Shown here one piece after another: positions 1 to 5,916 of a stretch of DNA of 6,020 bases. The DNA comes from an uncultured Clostridia bacterium (GTDB lineage: Bacteria > Bacillota_A > Clostridia > TANB77 > CAG-508). Below the pieces are notes generated by a model. The model was not told the origin of the DNA and did no database searches. It saw nothing but the letters and a program-made list of their open reading frames with translations. The stretch is from positions 1 to 6,020 of the forward strand of contig CANRFI010000054.1 in NCBI GenBank assembly GCA_947629855.1. The letters are read 5' to 3'. Each line of letters opens with the position of its first letter. Within the stretch, counting starts at the first letter, position 1. Both the position numbers and the translations under genes were made by a program.

Positions 1-35
1 TGTTATGATTAGGGAGTAAACGATTACGCGTTTAT

Positions 36-41
36 GAAAGG
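36..41 (+). promoter_or_regulatory. Ribosome binding site that decides the dnaA start
   Basis: GAAAGG lies 9 bases before the ATG at 51 and directly abuts the ATG at 42. A Shine-Dalgarno touching its start codon cannot work well, so the in-frame ATG at 51 is the better start. This gives the N-terminus MSIDKNDLL, which resembles usual DnaA beginnings. Confidence 0.6.
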
Positions 42-50
42 ATGTTTTTT

Positions 51-1386
51 ATGAGTATTGACAAAAATGATTTATTAGAAAAAATGAAAAACGAATTAAA
101 ACCAGAATTAACAACTATTTCTTATAATACTTGGATTAAAACTTTAAATATAAAAAGTATAGAGGGAAATCATATTGTTTTTGTTGCAACATCACCTTTT
201 CATAAAGATTTTATAGAGAATAAATATAAAGATTTAATTTTAAATACTTTGTCTTTTATTACTAATAGAACTTGGACTTATTCTGTTATAGATTTAGAAG
301 AAAAGGAAGATATAAATGAAAACAATAGCTCTTTATTAAATAAAATTCAAAATAAAAATTCTTCTTTAGACCCAAAATATACTTTTGAAACTTTTGTTGT
401 AGGAAAAAATAGTGATTTAGCTCATGCTGCAGCTTTAGCTGTTAGTAATGCTCCGGGTGTAAATTACAATCCATTTTTTATTTATGGTGGAGTAGGTCTT
501 CGGAAAAACACATTTAATGCAAGCTATTGGTAATAGAATTTCAGAAAATAATCCAGATGCAAAAATAATATATGTTACTTCTGAAAAGTTTACAAATCAA
601 CTTATTAATGCAATTCAAGAAAATAAAACAGATCTTTTTAGAAATAAATATAGAACTATTGATGTTTTATTAATTGATGATATTCAATTTATTGCTGGAA
701 AGGATAGGGTACAAGAGGAATTTTTCCATACTTTTAATACCTTACGTGATGGAAAAAAACAAATTGTTATGACAAGTGATAAAAAGCCAAATGAAATTCC
801 TTTCTTAGAAGATCGTTTAAAATCTAGATTTGAATGGGGATTACTTGCTGATATTTCATTACCAGATTATGAAACTCGTTTTGCTATATTAAAACAAAAA
901 GCTCAAGATGAAAATGTTATTATTGATGATACTATTCTTTCTAATATTGCAAATAGAATAGATTCTAATATTAGAGAATTAGAAGGTGTATTTAATAAAC
1001 TACTTGCAAGAGCTTCTCTAACACATAGTCCTATTACTATCGAGCTTTGTGAAAAGGTTTTAAATGATTTTAAATATGAAAGTGAAAAAGTAATTTCTAG
1101 TGATTTTATAAAAGAAACAGTTGCTAAGTATTTCAGTATAAATAAAGATGATTTATCTAGTAATAAACGTTCAAATGATATTGCTTACCCAAGACAAATA
1201 GCTATGTATCTTTGTAGAGAAGTTGCAAATATGTCTTATCCTCAAATAGGTATTGATTTTGGTGGAAGAGATCATTCTACAGTAATGCATGGTTGTAAGA
1301 AAATAGAAAAAGAAATAAAAGAAAAAAGTAATACTAAATCAATTGTGGATAGTGTGAAAAATATTATCTTAGATGGAAAACAATAA
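51..1386 (+). CDS. dnaA: Chromosomal replication initiator DnaA, with one +1 frameshift at codon 151
   Basis: DnaA is the AAA+ ATPase that binds DnaA boxes at oriC and opens the duplex. With the extra C at 501 skipped, the product is 444 residues, normal for the family. Domain I is at about 1-85, followed by a short Asn/Ser/Lys-rich linker. The AAA+ core starts near 110. It has Walker A GGVGLGKT (146-153), Walker B LLIDD (206-210), the Box VII arginine finger in KSRFEWG (R259) and sensor 2 NIRELEG (R308). Domain IV carries the DNA-binding signature GGRDHSTVMH (404-413). Read without a shift, the frame runs into ten unrelated codons after Leu150 and stops at TAA 531-533, losing the ATPase core and the DNA-binding domain. 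The downstream part is intact to TAA 1384-1386 and has no ribosome binding site of its own near the break. That fits one protein made by frameshifting, or a base-level error in the sequence, better than two genes or a decayed gene. Identity is certain; only the expression mechanism is open. Confidence 0.96.
500..505 (+). other. +1 frameshift site A in dnaA (T-CGG-AA in Walker A)
   Basis: The zero frame reads GGT CTT CGG AAA AAC. Skipping C501 gives CTT GGA AAA ACA, that is Leu-Gly-Lys-Thr, the end of the nearly invariant DnaA Walker A motif. The zero frame reaches TAA at 531-533 after ten codons. The position of the extra base is fixed by the conserved motif on both sides. The mechanism is inferred. 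Confidence 0.9.
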
Positions 1387-1418
1387 TTATAAAAATAAAA
1401 AATAAACTTTTTAAAAAA

Positions 1419-1449
1419 TTGTGTTTGAAAAATAATTGTTTGCTATTAT
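1419..1449 (+). promoter_or_regulatory. Possible promoter for dnaN
   Basis: TGCTATTAT at 1441-1449 resembles an extended -10 (TGN plus TATTAT). TTGTGT at 1419-1424 could be a weak -35 with a 19-base spacer; TTGAAA at 1425-1430 has a better sequence but leaves only 13 bases. It lies upstream of the DnaA boxes, so transcription from it would cross oriC. In such AT-rich sequence this is only a candidate. Confidence 0.25.
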
Positions 1450-1485
1450 CTTATTCAATGTATTCTTACGGAAACAATATATTTG

Positions 1486-1494
1486 ATATCCACA
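1486..1494 (+). promoter_or_regulatory. DnaA box, one mismatch (ATATCCACA)
   Basis: ATATCCACA differs from TTATCCACA only at the first base. It is the first box-like motif downstream of dnaA and the left edge of the array. Confidence 0.55.
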
Positions 1495-1497
1495 AGT

Positions 1498-1517
1498 AGT
1501 TGTTTAAAAGTTGTTTA
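1498..1517 (+). repeat. Direct repeat AGTTGTTTA x2 in oriC
   Basis: AGTTGTTTA occurs at 1498-1506 and again at 1509-1517, a period of 11 bases, about one helical turn. TTGTTT occurs once more at 1436-1441. It is not a DnaA box. It could be a protein site in the origin or chance in AT-rich DNA. Confidence 0.4.
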
Positions 1518-1547
1518 TAAACTGTGAACATATTAATTTTTTATAAA

Positions 1548-1556
1548 TTATTCACA
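1548..1556 (+). promoter_or_regulatory. DnaA box (TTATTCACA)
   Basis: TTATTCACA differs from TTATCCACA at the degenerate fifth base and fits TTWTNCACA exactly. Confidence 0.65.
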
Positions 1557-1571
1557 AATGAAAATTTTAGG

Positions 1572-1598
1572 TGTGGAAAATTTTAACTGTTTTCCACA
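1572..1598. promoter_or_regulatory. Pair of inverted DnaA boxes
   Basis: TGTGGAAAA (1572-1580, minus-strand box TTTTCCACA) and TTTTCCACA (1590-1598, plus strand) form perfect 9-base inverted arms around a 9-base spacer. Both fit TTWTNCACA. Confidence 0.75.
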
Positions 1599-1601
1599 GG
1601 A

Positions 1602-1610
1602 TTTTACACA
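1602..1610 (+). promoter_or_regulatory. Weak DnaA box (TTTTACACA)
   Basis: TTTTACACA fits TTWTNCACA but has two differences from TTATCCACA. It begins three bases after the preceding box and has the same orientation. Confidence 0.5.
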
Positions 1611-1644
1611 AGAGTTTTATTAGGGATTTAAACTTTAAACATAG

Positions 1645-1662
1645 TTTTCCACATTTTCCACA
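1645..1662 (+). promoter_or_regulatory. Two abutting tandem DnaA boxes
   Basis: TTTTCCACA is repeated head to tail at 1645-1653 and 1654-1662 with no gap. Paired boxes directly before the unwinding element are where Firmicute DnaA is loaded for strand opening; the DnaA-trios begin five bases later. This is probably the functional core of the origin. Confidence 0.82.
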
Positions 1663-1666
1663 ACAC

Positions 1667-1690
1667 CTAATACTATTACTACTAATAATA
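1667..1690 (+). promoter_or_regulatory. DnaA-trio array, eight triplets, start of the unwinding region
   Basis: Read in threes, the + strand is CTA ATA CTA TTA CTA CTA ATA ATA. On the other strand these are 3'-GAT-like triplets with the central A kept in all eight, as in DnaA-trios, which DnaA binds on single-stranded DNA during melting. Four of eight are the full GAT form. The position just after the tandem boxes and before a TA-rich stretch (1691-1708) is as described for Bacillus subtilis. Confidence 0.78.
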
Positions 1691-1705
1691 TTTATATATA
1701 TTTAT

Positions 1706-1713
1706 AAAGGAGG
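1706..1713 (+). promoter_or_regulatory. Ribosome binding site that decides the dnaN start
   Basis: AAAGGAGG sits 7 bases before the ATG at 1721. It is close to ideal and selects this start over the upstream in-frame GTG at 1571, which lies inside the DnaA boxes. It directly adjoins the origin unwinding region. Confidence 0.85.
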
Positions 1714-1720
1714 AAGCAAA

Positions 1721-2839
1721 ATGAAAATAGTTTGTTATAAGGATACTATTTTGAAAGCAATTAATTCCGTAGTAAAAGCTGTAGCATCAAAAACTACTAT
1801 GCCTATACTAGAAGGAATATTAATTCAAACAAATGATAATGAAATAAAATTAACTACATATGATTTAGAACTAGGTATTGAATATGTAATTGAATGTGAT
1901 GTAAAAGAGCAAGGAAGTACAGTTGTTAATGCTATAATGTTTAGTGAGATTATTAGAAAATTACCAGACACAGAAATTCATATTACTTTAAATAACCAAA
2001 ACTTATTAGAAATTGAATGTGAAGGTGCTCTTTATAAATTAGCAACAATGTCACCTGAAGAATTTCCAGAACTTCCTAAAATAGAAGTAGAAAATTCTAT
2101 AGAAATTGAGCAAAATGTATTAAAAAATATGATAAGAAAAACAATTTTTGCAGTAAGTTCAGAAGAAAGTAGACCAATTTTTACAGGATGCTTGTTTGAA
2201 GTAGAAAATAATAAATTAACATTAGTTGCTGTAGATGGATTTAGATTAGCATTAAAATCTATATTTTTAAATAAACAAAGTAATAACTTTAAAGCAGTTA
2301 TTCCAGGAAAAACTTTAAATGAAGTAAATAAAATTATAACTGACTCTTTTGAAAATGTAAAAATAGGAATTTCTAAAAATCAAGCTTTATTCGAAATGGA
2401 TAATTGTAAAGTTGTTACTAGAATATTAGATGGAGAATTTTTAAATTATAAAAATGTTATTCCTAATAATTGGGAAACAAGAATAAAAGTAAATAAAAAT
2501 AGTATTCAAGACAGCTTTGAAAGAATTAGTTTAATTTCTGCATCTTCTATAGAAAAAGAAAAGAAATATCCTGTTAAAGTTCAAGTTGATATAGGAAAAG
2601 TAATTATTTCTTGTACAAATCAAACAGGAGATGCAAAGGAAGAACTATTTGTTTCAACAGAAGGAAAAAATTTAGAAGCTGGATTTAATCCAAAATATTT
2701 CTTAGATAGTTTAAAAGTAATTGAAGATGAAGAAGTTTTTATTGAATTTGGGACAAGTATATCACCTTGCTTAATAAAATCTATTGAAAAAGATGATTAT
2801 ATTTATATGATTTTACCAATTAGATTAAAAGAAGACTAA
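1721..2839 (+). CDS. dnaN: DNA polymerase III beta sliding clamp
   Basis: DnaN forms the ring-shaped homodimer that tethers polymerase III and many repair proteins to DNA. The 372-residue product has the usual length. It starts MKIVCYKDTILKAINSV and continues with PILEGILIQ, typical of the first clamp domain. The middle domain includes the family-like stretch SSEESRPIFTG followed by VAVDGFRLA. It ends in MILPIRLKED, matching the conserved clamp C-terminus (MPMRL-like) that borders the partner-binding pocket. The reading frame is uninterrupted and contains no CGG codon. The start follows a strong AAAGGAGG. Upstream is oriC; downstream, 60 bp before recF, there is a hairpin and DnaA-box-like motifs instead of the S4-domain gene often found there. 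Confidence 0.97.
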   Translation: MKIVCYKDTILKAINSVVKAVASKTTMPILEGILIQTNDNEIKLTTYDLELGIEYVIECDVKEQGSTVVNAIMFSEIIRKLPDTEIHITLNNQNLLEIECEGALYKLATMSPEEFPELPKIEVENSIEIEQNVLKNMIRKTIFAVSSEESRPIFTGCLFEVENNKLTLVAVDGFRLALKSIFLNKQSNNFKAVIPGKTLNEVNKIITDSFENVKIGISKNQALFEMDNCKVVTRILDGEFLNYKNVIPNNWETRIKVNKNSIQDSFERISLISASSIEKEKKYPVKVQVDIGKVIISCTNQTGDAKEELFVSTEGKNLEAGFNPKYFLDSLKVIEDEEVFIEFGTSISPCLIKSIEKDDYIYMILPIRLKED

Positions 2840-2864
2840 AATGTGGAAGAAATATTCCACATTT
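2839..2864 (+). repeat. Inverted repeat between dnaN and recF
   Basis: Ten-base arms AAATGTGGAA (2839-2848) and TTCCACATTT (2855-2864) pair perfectly around a 6-base loop. With one bulged A the stem can extend through CTA/TAG. The left arm begins in the dnaN stop codon. The following bases are only loosely T-rich, so it is a poor intrinsic terminator. It may be an attenuating or protecting RNA hairpin, or a paired DnaA-binding site. Confidence 0.55.
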
Positions 2865-2909
2865 AGTTCTTTATTTGTGGAAAATAAACGGAGATTATAA
2901 TGTGGATTA
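2842..2909. promoter_or_regulatory. Second cluster of DnaA-box-like motifs
   Basis: Four motifs lie within 68 bases: TGTGGAAGA (2842-2850, minus), TATTCCACA (2853-2861, plus), TGTGGAAAA (2876-2884, minus, exact complement of the oriC form TTTTCCACA) and TGTGGATTA (2901-2909, minus, within the recF start). Only the third fits TTWTNCACA exactly; the others differ at the second box position. The cluster could titrate DnaA or regulate recF-gyrB. Confidence 0.45.
2890..2893 (+). promoter_or_regulatory. recF ribosome binding site
   Basis: GGAG, with 6 bases to the ATG at 2900, supports this start. It is weaker than the sites before dnaN and gyrB. Confidence 0.6.
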
Positions 2910-3976
2910 AGAAAATAAAAGTAAAAAATTTTAGAAATTATGAAGAAGAAGAAATAAATTTAAGTGAAAAAATAAATATCTTTTATGGAGATAATGCACA
3001 AGGAAAAACAAACATAATAGAAGCAATTTTTTTAAGTGGATTTGGAAAATCTTTTAGAACTAATAAAGAAAAAGAAATGATTCAAATGAATCAGCAAGAT
3101 TCAATAATAGAAATTGATTACCAAAAAATTGATAGAGAAGGAAAAATAAAAATTCATTTAGGAAATAAAAAGGAAATATGGATTAATGGAATAAAAATAA
3201 AGAAATTAAGTGAATTATTAGGAAATATTAATCTTGTTATTTTTCATCCAGATGATATTTATATTTTAAAAGGAATTCCACAAAACAGAAGAAAATTTTT
3301 AGACATTATGATTAGTCAATTAAAACCAAATTATATGCATCATTTAAATTTATATTTAAAAGCTTTAGAGCAAAGAAATAATTATTTAAAGCAAATTAAA
3401 GAAGAAAATAAAGATGAAAAACTATTAGATATTTGGGATGAAGAATTAATAAAAAATGCAGTTATAATTTATAAATATAGAAAAGAATATATGGATAAAA
3501 TTAGAGAAAAAATAAAAGATATACATAGTGAAATTACAAATAAAAAAGAAAAAATTGAAATATATTATTCATCAGAATGTGAAACAGAAGAAAAATATAG
3601 GAATTTATTAAAAGAAAGAAGAAAGTTAGACATTATAAAAGGATTTACAACAAAAGGTATTCATAGGGATGATTTTTTTATAAATTTAGATGAAAAAAAA
3701 TTAGACATTTATGGATCACAAGGACAACATAGGACAACAGTTCTTTCTTTAAAATTGGCAGAATTGAAAATTATAGAGGAAGAAATAGGAGAAAAACCAA
3801 TTTTATTATTAGATGATTTTATGTCTGAATTAGATAAAAACAGAATAAAAAATTTTTTAGATAAAATTGAAAATACGCAAGTTATTATTACTTGTACTGA
3901 TAAAATTAAGATTGAAAATAAAAAATTTTTGATATATAATGTGAAAGAAGGAAAAATTCGCAAGGAGGAAAACTAA
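2900..3976 (+). CDS. recF: DNA replication and repair protein RecF
   Basis: RecF is an SMC/ABC-like ATPase that acts with RecO and RecR to load RecA at single-strand gaps. The 358-residue product has the normal length. Walker A is GDNAQGKT (30-37), followed by a family-typical region with [10 protein letters not shown]. The central part (about 130-250) is rich in Lys/Glu helices that form the coiled arm. The ABC signature is GSQGQHRTT (272-280), Walker B is [12 protein letters not shown] (301-312) and the C-terminal ITCTD follows. The frame is intact; its Walker A glycine is encoded as CAA GGA AAA with no extra C. It has one CGC arginine codon near the end and no CGG. Its TAA overlaps the gyrB ATG by one base (TAATG), so recF and gyrB are probably co-transcribed and translationally coupled. 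Confidence 0.97.
   Translation: MWIKKIKVKNFRNYEEEEINLSEKINIFYGDNAQGKTNIIEAIFLSGFGKSFRTNKEKEMIQMNQQDSIIEIDYQKIDREGKIKIHLGNKKEIWINGIKIKKLSELLGNINLVIFHPDDIYILKGIPQNRRKFLDIMISQLKPNYMHHLNLYLKALEQRNNYLKQIKEENKDEKLLDIWDEELIKNAVIIYKYRKEYMDKIREKIKDIHSEITNKKEKIEIYYSSECETEEKYRNLLKERRKLDIIKGFTTKGIHRDDFFINLDEKKLDIYGSQGQHRTTVLSLKLAELKIIEEEIGEKPILLLDDFMSELDKNRIKNFLDKIENTQVIITCTDKIKIENKKFLIYNVKEGKIRKEEN
3962..3968 (+). promoter_or_regulatory. gyrB ribosome binding site inside recF
   Basis: AAGGAGG lies 7 bases before the gyrB ATG at 3976, within the last codons of recF. Together with the one-base stop/start overlap it fixes the gyrB start and suggests translational coupling. Confidence 0.85.
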
Positions 3977-5907
3977 TGGAAAAAGTTAACAATAAGTATG
4001 GTGCAGAACAAATTCAAGTATTGGAAGGATTAGAAGCAGTAAGAAAAAGACCTGGTATGTATATAGGAAGTACTTCTGTAAGAGGACTACATCATTGTGT
4101 TTATGAAATTGTTGATAATGGAGTAGATGAAGCATTAGCAGGATATTGTACAGAAATTAATGTTATTATAGAACCAGGAAATATAATTAGTGTAGAAGAT
4201 AATGGAAGAGGAATTCCAGTTGAAATACATCCAAAAACAGGAATTTCTACAGCAGAAACAGTTTATACAGTATTACACGCAGGTCGGAAAATTTGGTGGA
4301 GATAGTGGATATAAAGTATCAGGAGGACTTCATGGTGTTGGTGCTTCTGTTGTAAATGCATTATCTACATGGACAGAAGTAACAATTAAAAGAGATGGCA
4401 ACTTATATCAAATGAAATTTGAAAAAGGAAAAACAGTTCAAAAATTAGAGATTATTGGAAAAGCAGAGGGAACAGGTACTAAAGTTAGGTTCCTTGCAGA
4501 TGATACTATTTTTGAGAGTTTAGATTATGACTACAGTGTTTTAGAAACAAGATTTAGAGAAATTGCATTTTTAACAAAAGGTTTAAAAATAACTATTGAA
4601 GATCAAAGAGAAGAAACCCCTAAAAAGGCAGAATTTTGCTTTGAAGGAGGGTTAGTATCTTTTGTAGAATATTTAAATAAAAATAAAGAAAAGTTACATA
4701 AATCACCAATATATATAGAAAAAGATGGAGATACTCCAGTAGAAATTGCTATTCAATATACAACTAGTTATTCTGAAAACATTTATACTTTTGTTAATAA
4801 CATTAATACAATTGAAGGTGGAACACATTTAGAAGGATTTAAAAGATCTTTAACAAAAGTATTTAATGATTATGCAAGAAGCCATAATATTTTAAAAGAA
4901 AAAGACCAAAATTTACAAGGAGAAGACATTAGAGAAGGAATTACAGCAGTAGTTTCTGTTAAAGTTAAAGAACCACAATTTGAAGGACAAACAAAAACTA
5001 AACTTGGAAATAGCGAAGTAACAGGAATTGTACAAAGTATGGTAAATGACTCCTTAGCAGCATTTTTAGAAGAAAATCCAGCAGTTGCTAAATCAGTATT
5101 AGAAAAATGTATTAGTGCATATAGAGCAAGAGAAGCTGCTAGGAAAGCAAGAGAACTAGCTAGAAAGAAAAGTTCTTTGGAAACATCTACTTTACCTCGG
5201 AAAATTAGCAGATTGTAGTAGTAAAAATCCAGAAGAATGTGAAGTATATATAGTAGAGGGAGATTCAGCTGGTCGGAAGTGCAAAACAGGGAAGAGATAG
5301 AAAATTTCAAGCAATTTTACCATTATGGGGAAAAATGTTAAATGTAGAAAAAGCAAGAGCAGACAAAATTTATGGAAATGATAAATTAAATCCTGTTATA
5401 TTAGCAGTTGGAGCAGGAATTGGAAGAGATTTTGATATTACAAAAATTAGATATGGAAAAGTTATAATAATGGCAGATGCTGATGTTGATGGAGCACACA
5501 TTAGAACACTTTTATTAACATTTTTCTTCCGTTATATGAGACCATTAATAGAAAACGGAAATGTATATTTAGCTCAACCACCTTTATATAAATTATCTAA
5601 GAAAGGTATGCCAGATAGATATTGCTATACAGATGAAGATTTAGATCAAGCTTACAAAGAATTAGAAGAAAAAGGAATATCAAGAGATCAATTAGGACTT
5701 CAAAGATATAAAGGACTAGGGGAAATGAATCCAGAACAATTATGGGAAACAACAATGAATCCAGAAACAAGAATATTAGTAAAAGTAACTATGGAAGATG
5801 CAATAAAAGCAGATGAAATATTTACATTACTAATGGGAGATGAAGTAGAACCAAGAAGAGACTTCATTCAAGCAAATGCAAAATATGTAAAAAATTTAGA
5901 TATATAA
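3976..5907 (+). CDS. gyrB: DNA gyrase subunit B, with three +1 frameshifts
   Basis: GyrB is the ATPase and Toprim subunit of gyrase, which with GyrA introduces negative supercoils. With the extra C at 4285, 5198 and 5274 skipped, the product is 642 residues, the usual compact Gram-positive length. The GHKL ATPase shows EIVDN (E44, N48), EDNGRGIP (D75), HAGGKFGG (101-108) and GGLHGVG (116-122). The Toprim domain begins at LPGKLADC (G408), with EGDSAGGSAKQG (catalytic E427) and DADVDG (D500, D502, D504). The end has [15 protein letters not shown] and the typical C-terminal NLDI. Read without shifts, the protein would stop at TAG 4303-4305 after about 100 genuine residues. All catalytic residues I can check are kept once the frame is restored, which argues against a decaying pseudogene. 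Three shifts in series would need very efficient recoding to give useful protein. A sequence error cannot be excluded. Partner gyrA is not in the window. Confidence 0.96.
4284..4289 (+). other. +1 frameshift site B in gyrB (T-CGG-AA in the ATPase domain)
   Basis: The zero frame reads GCA GGT CGG AAA ATT TGG. Skipping C4285 gives GGT GGA AAA TTT GGT GGA, restoring HAGGKFGG, whose lysine (K105 here, K103 in E. coli) contacts ATP. The zero frame ends at TAG 4303-4305 after six codons. Confidence 0.9.
5197..5202 (+). other. +1 frameshift site C in gyrB (T-CGG-AA at the Toprim entry)
   Basis: The zero frame reads TTA CCT CGG AAA ATT AGC. Skipping C5198 gives CCT GGA AAA TTA GCA GAT, restoring the conserved LPGKLAD at the start of the Toprim domain. 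The zero frame ends at TAG 5216-5218 after six codons. Confidence 0.9.
5273..5278 (+). other. +1 frameshift site D in gyrB (T-CGG-AA in the Toprim acidic motif)
   Basis: The zero frame reads GCT GGT CGG AAG TGC AAA. Skipping C5274 gives GGT GGA AGT GCA AAA CAG, restoring EGDSAGGSAKQG next to the catalytic glutamate. The zero frame ends at TAG 5298-5300 after eight codons. The site lies 76 bases after site C. Confidence 0.9.
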
Positions 5908-5916
5908 AAATAAATT

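Larger units (their letters stand above)
1387..1720 (+). other. oriC: Origin of replication (oriC) between dnaA and dnaN
   Basis: This gene-free stretch has the three parts expected of a bacterial origin: a DnaA-box array (about 1486-1662), DnaA-trios (1667-1690) and a TA-rich stretch (1691-1708). The first 90 bases are A/T runs without clear boxes. They hold a possible extended -10 element. No box is an exact TTATCCACA. The local form is TTTTCCACA, which fits the relaxed consensus TTWTNCACA. The position between dnaA and dnaN is a classic Firmicute origin location. No cumulative GC-skew test was possible, so the assignment rests on motifs and gene order. Confidence 0.88.

Noticed and set aside
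42..50. dnaA start at ATG 42
   Set aside because: The Shine-Dalgarno GAAAGG abuts this ATG directly. The ATG at 51 has proper spacing and gives a typical DnaA N-terminus.
517..1386. A separate gene starting at ATG 517 encoding the C-terminal part of DnaA
   Set aside because: The ATG is an internal methionine of the conserved GKTHLMQAIGN stretch, has no ribosome binding site, and would lack Walker A. It is the continuation of dnaA in the +1 frame.
1571..1720. Upstream extension of dnaN from a GTG at 1571
   Set aside because: The 50 extra residues are just translated DnaA boxes and trios, have no ribosome binding site, and are not found in DnaN. The ATG at 1721 has an ideal site.
3709..3963. 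Minus-strand open frame opposite the recF end
   Set aside because: It is antisense to the RecF signature and Walker B region, and its product is low-complexity and unlike any protein I recognise.
4202..5218. Independent gene starting at ATG 4202 overlapping gyrB
   Set aside because: Before 4285 its frame is unrelated to GyrB, while the other frame there encodes perfect GyrB. After 4285 it is simply the shifted gyrB frame.
4870..5310. Minus-strand open frame opposite gyrB
   Set aside because: It is antisense to conserved GyrB sequence. No ribosome binding site is seen and the product is an unconvincing hydrophobic shadow.
5335..5907. Separate C-terminal gyrB gene or split subunit beginning at ATG 5335
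   Set aside because: The methionine lies inside the conserved [14 protein letters not shown] stretch and no Shine-Dalgarno is seen. The Toprim glutamate motif would be cut off from its DxD partner, so a natural split here is unlikely.
51..5907. dnaA and gyrB as ordinary decaying pseudogenes
   Set aside because: Both are essential, all motifs are kept once the frame is restored, and all four lesions are the same base in the same hexamer and phase.
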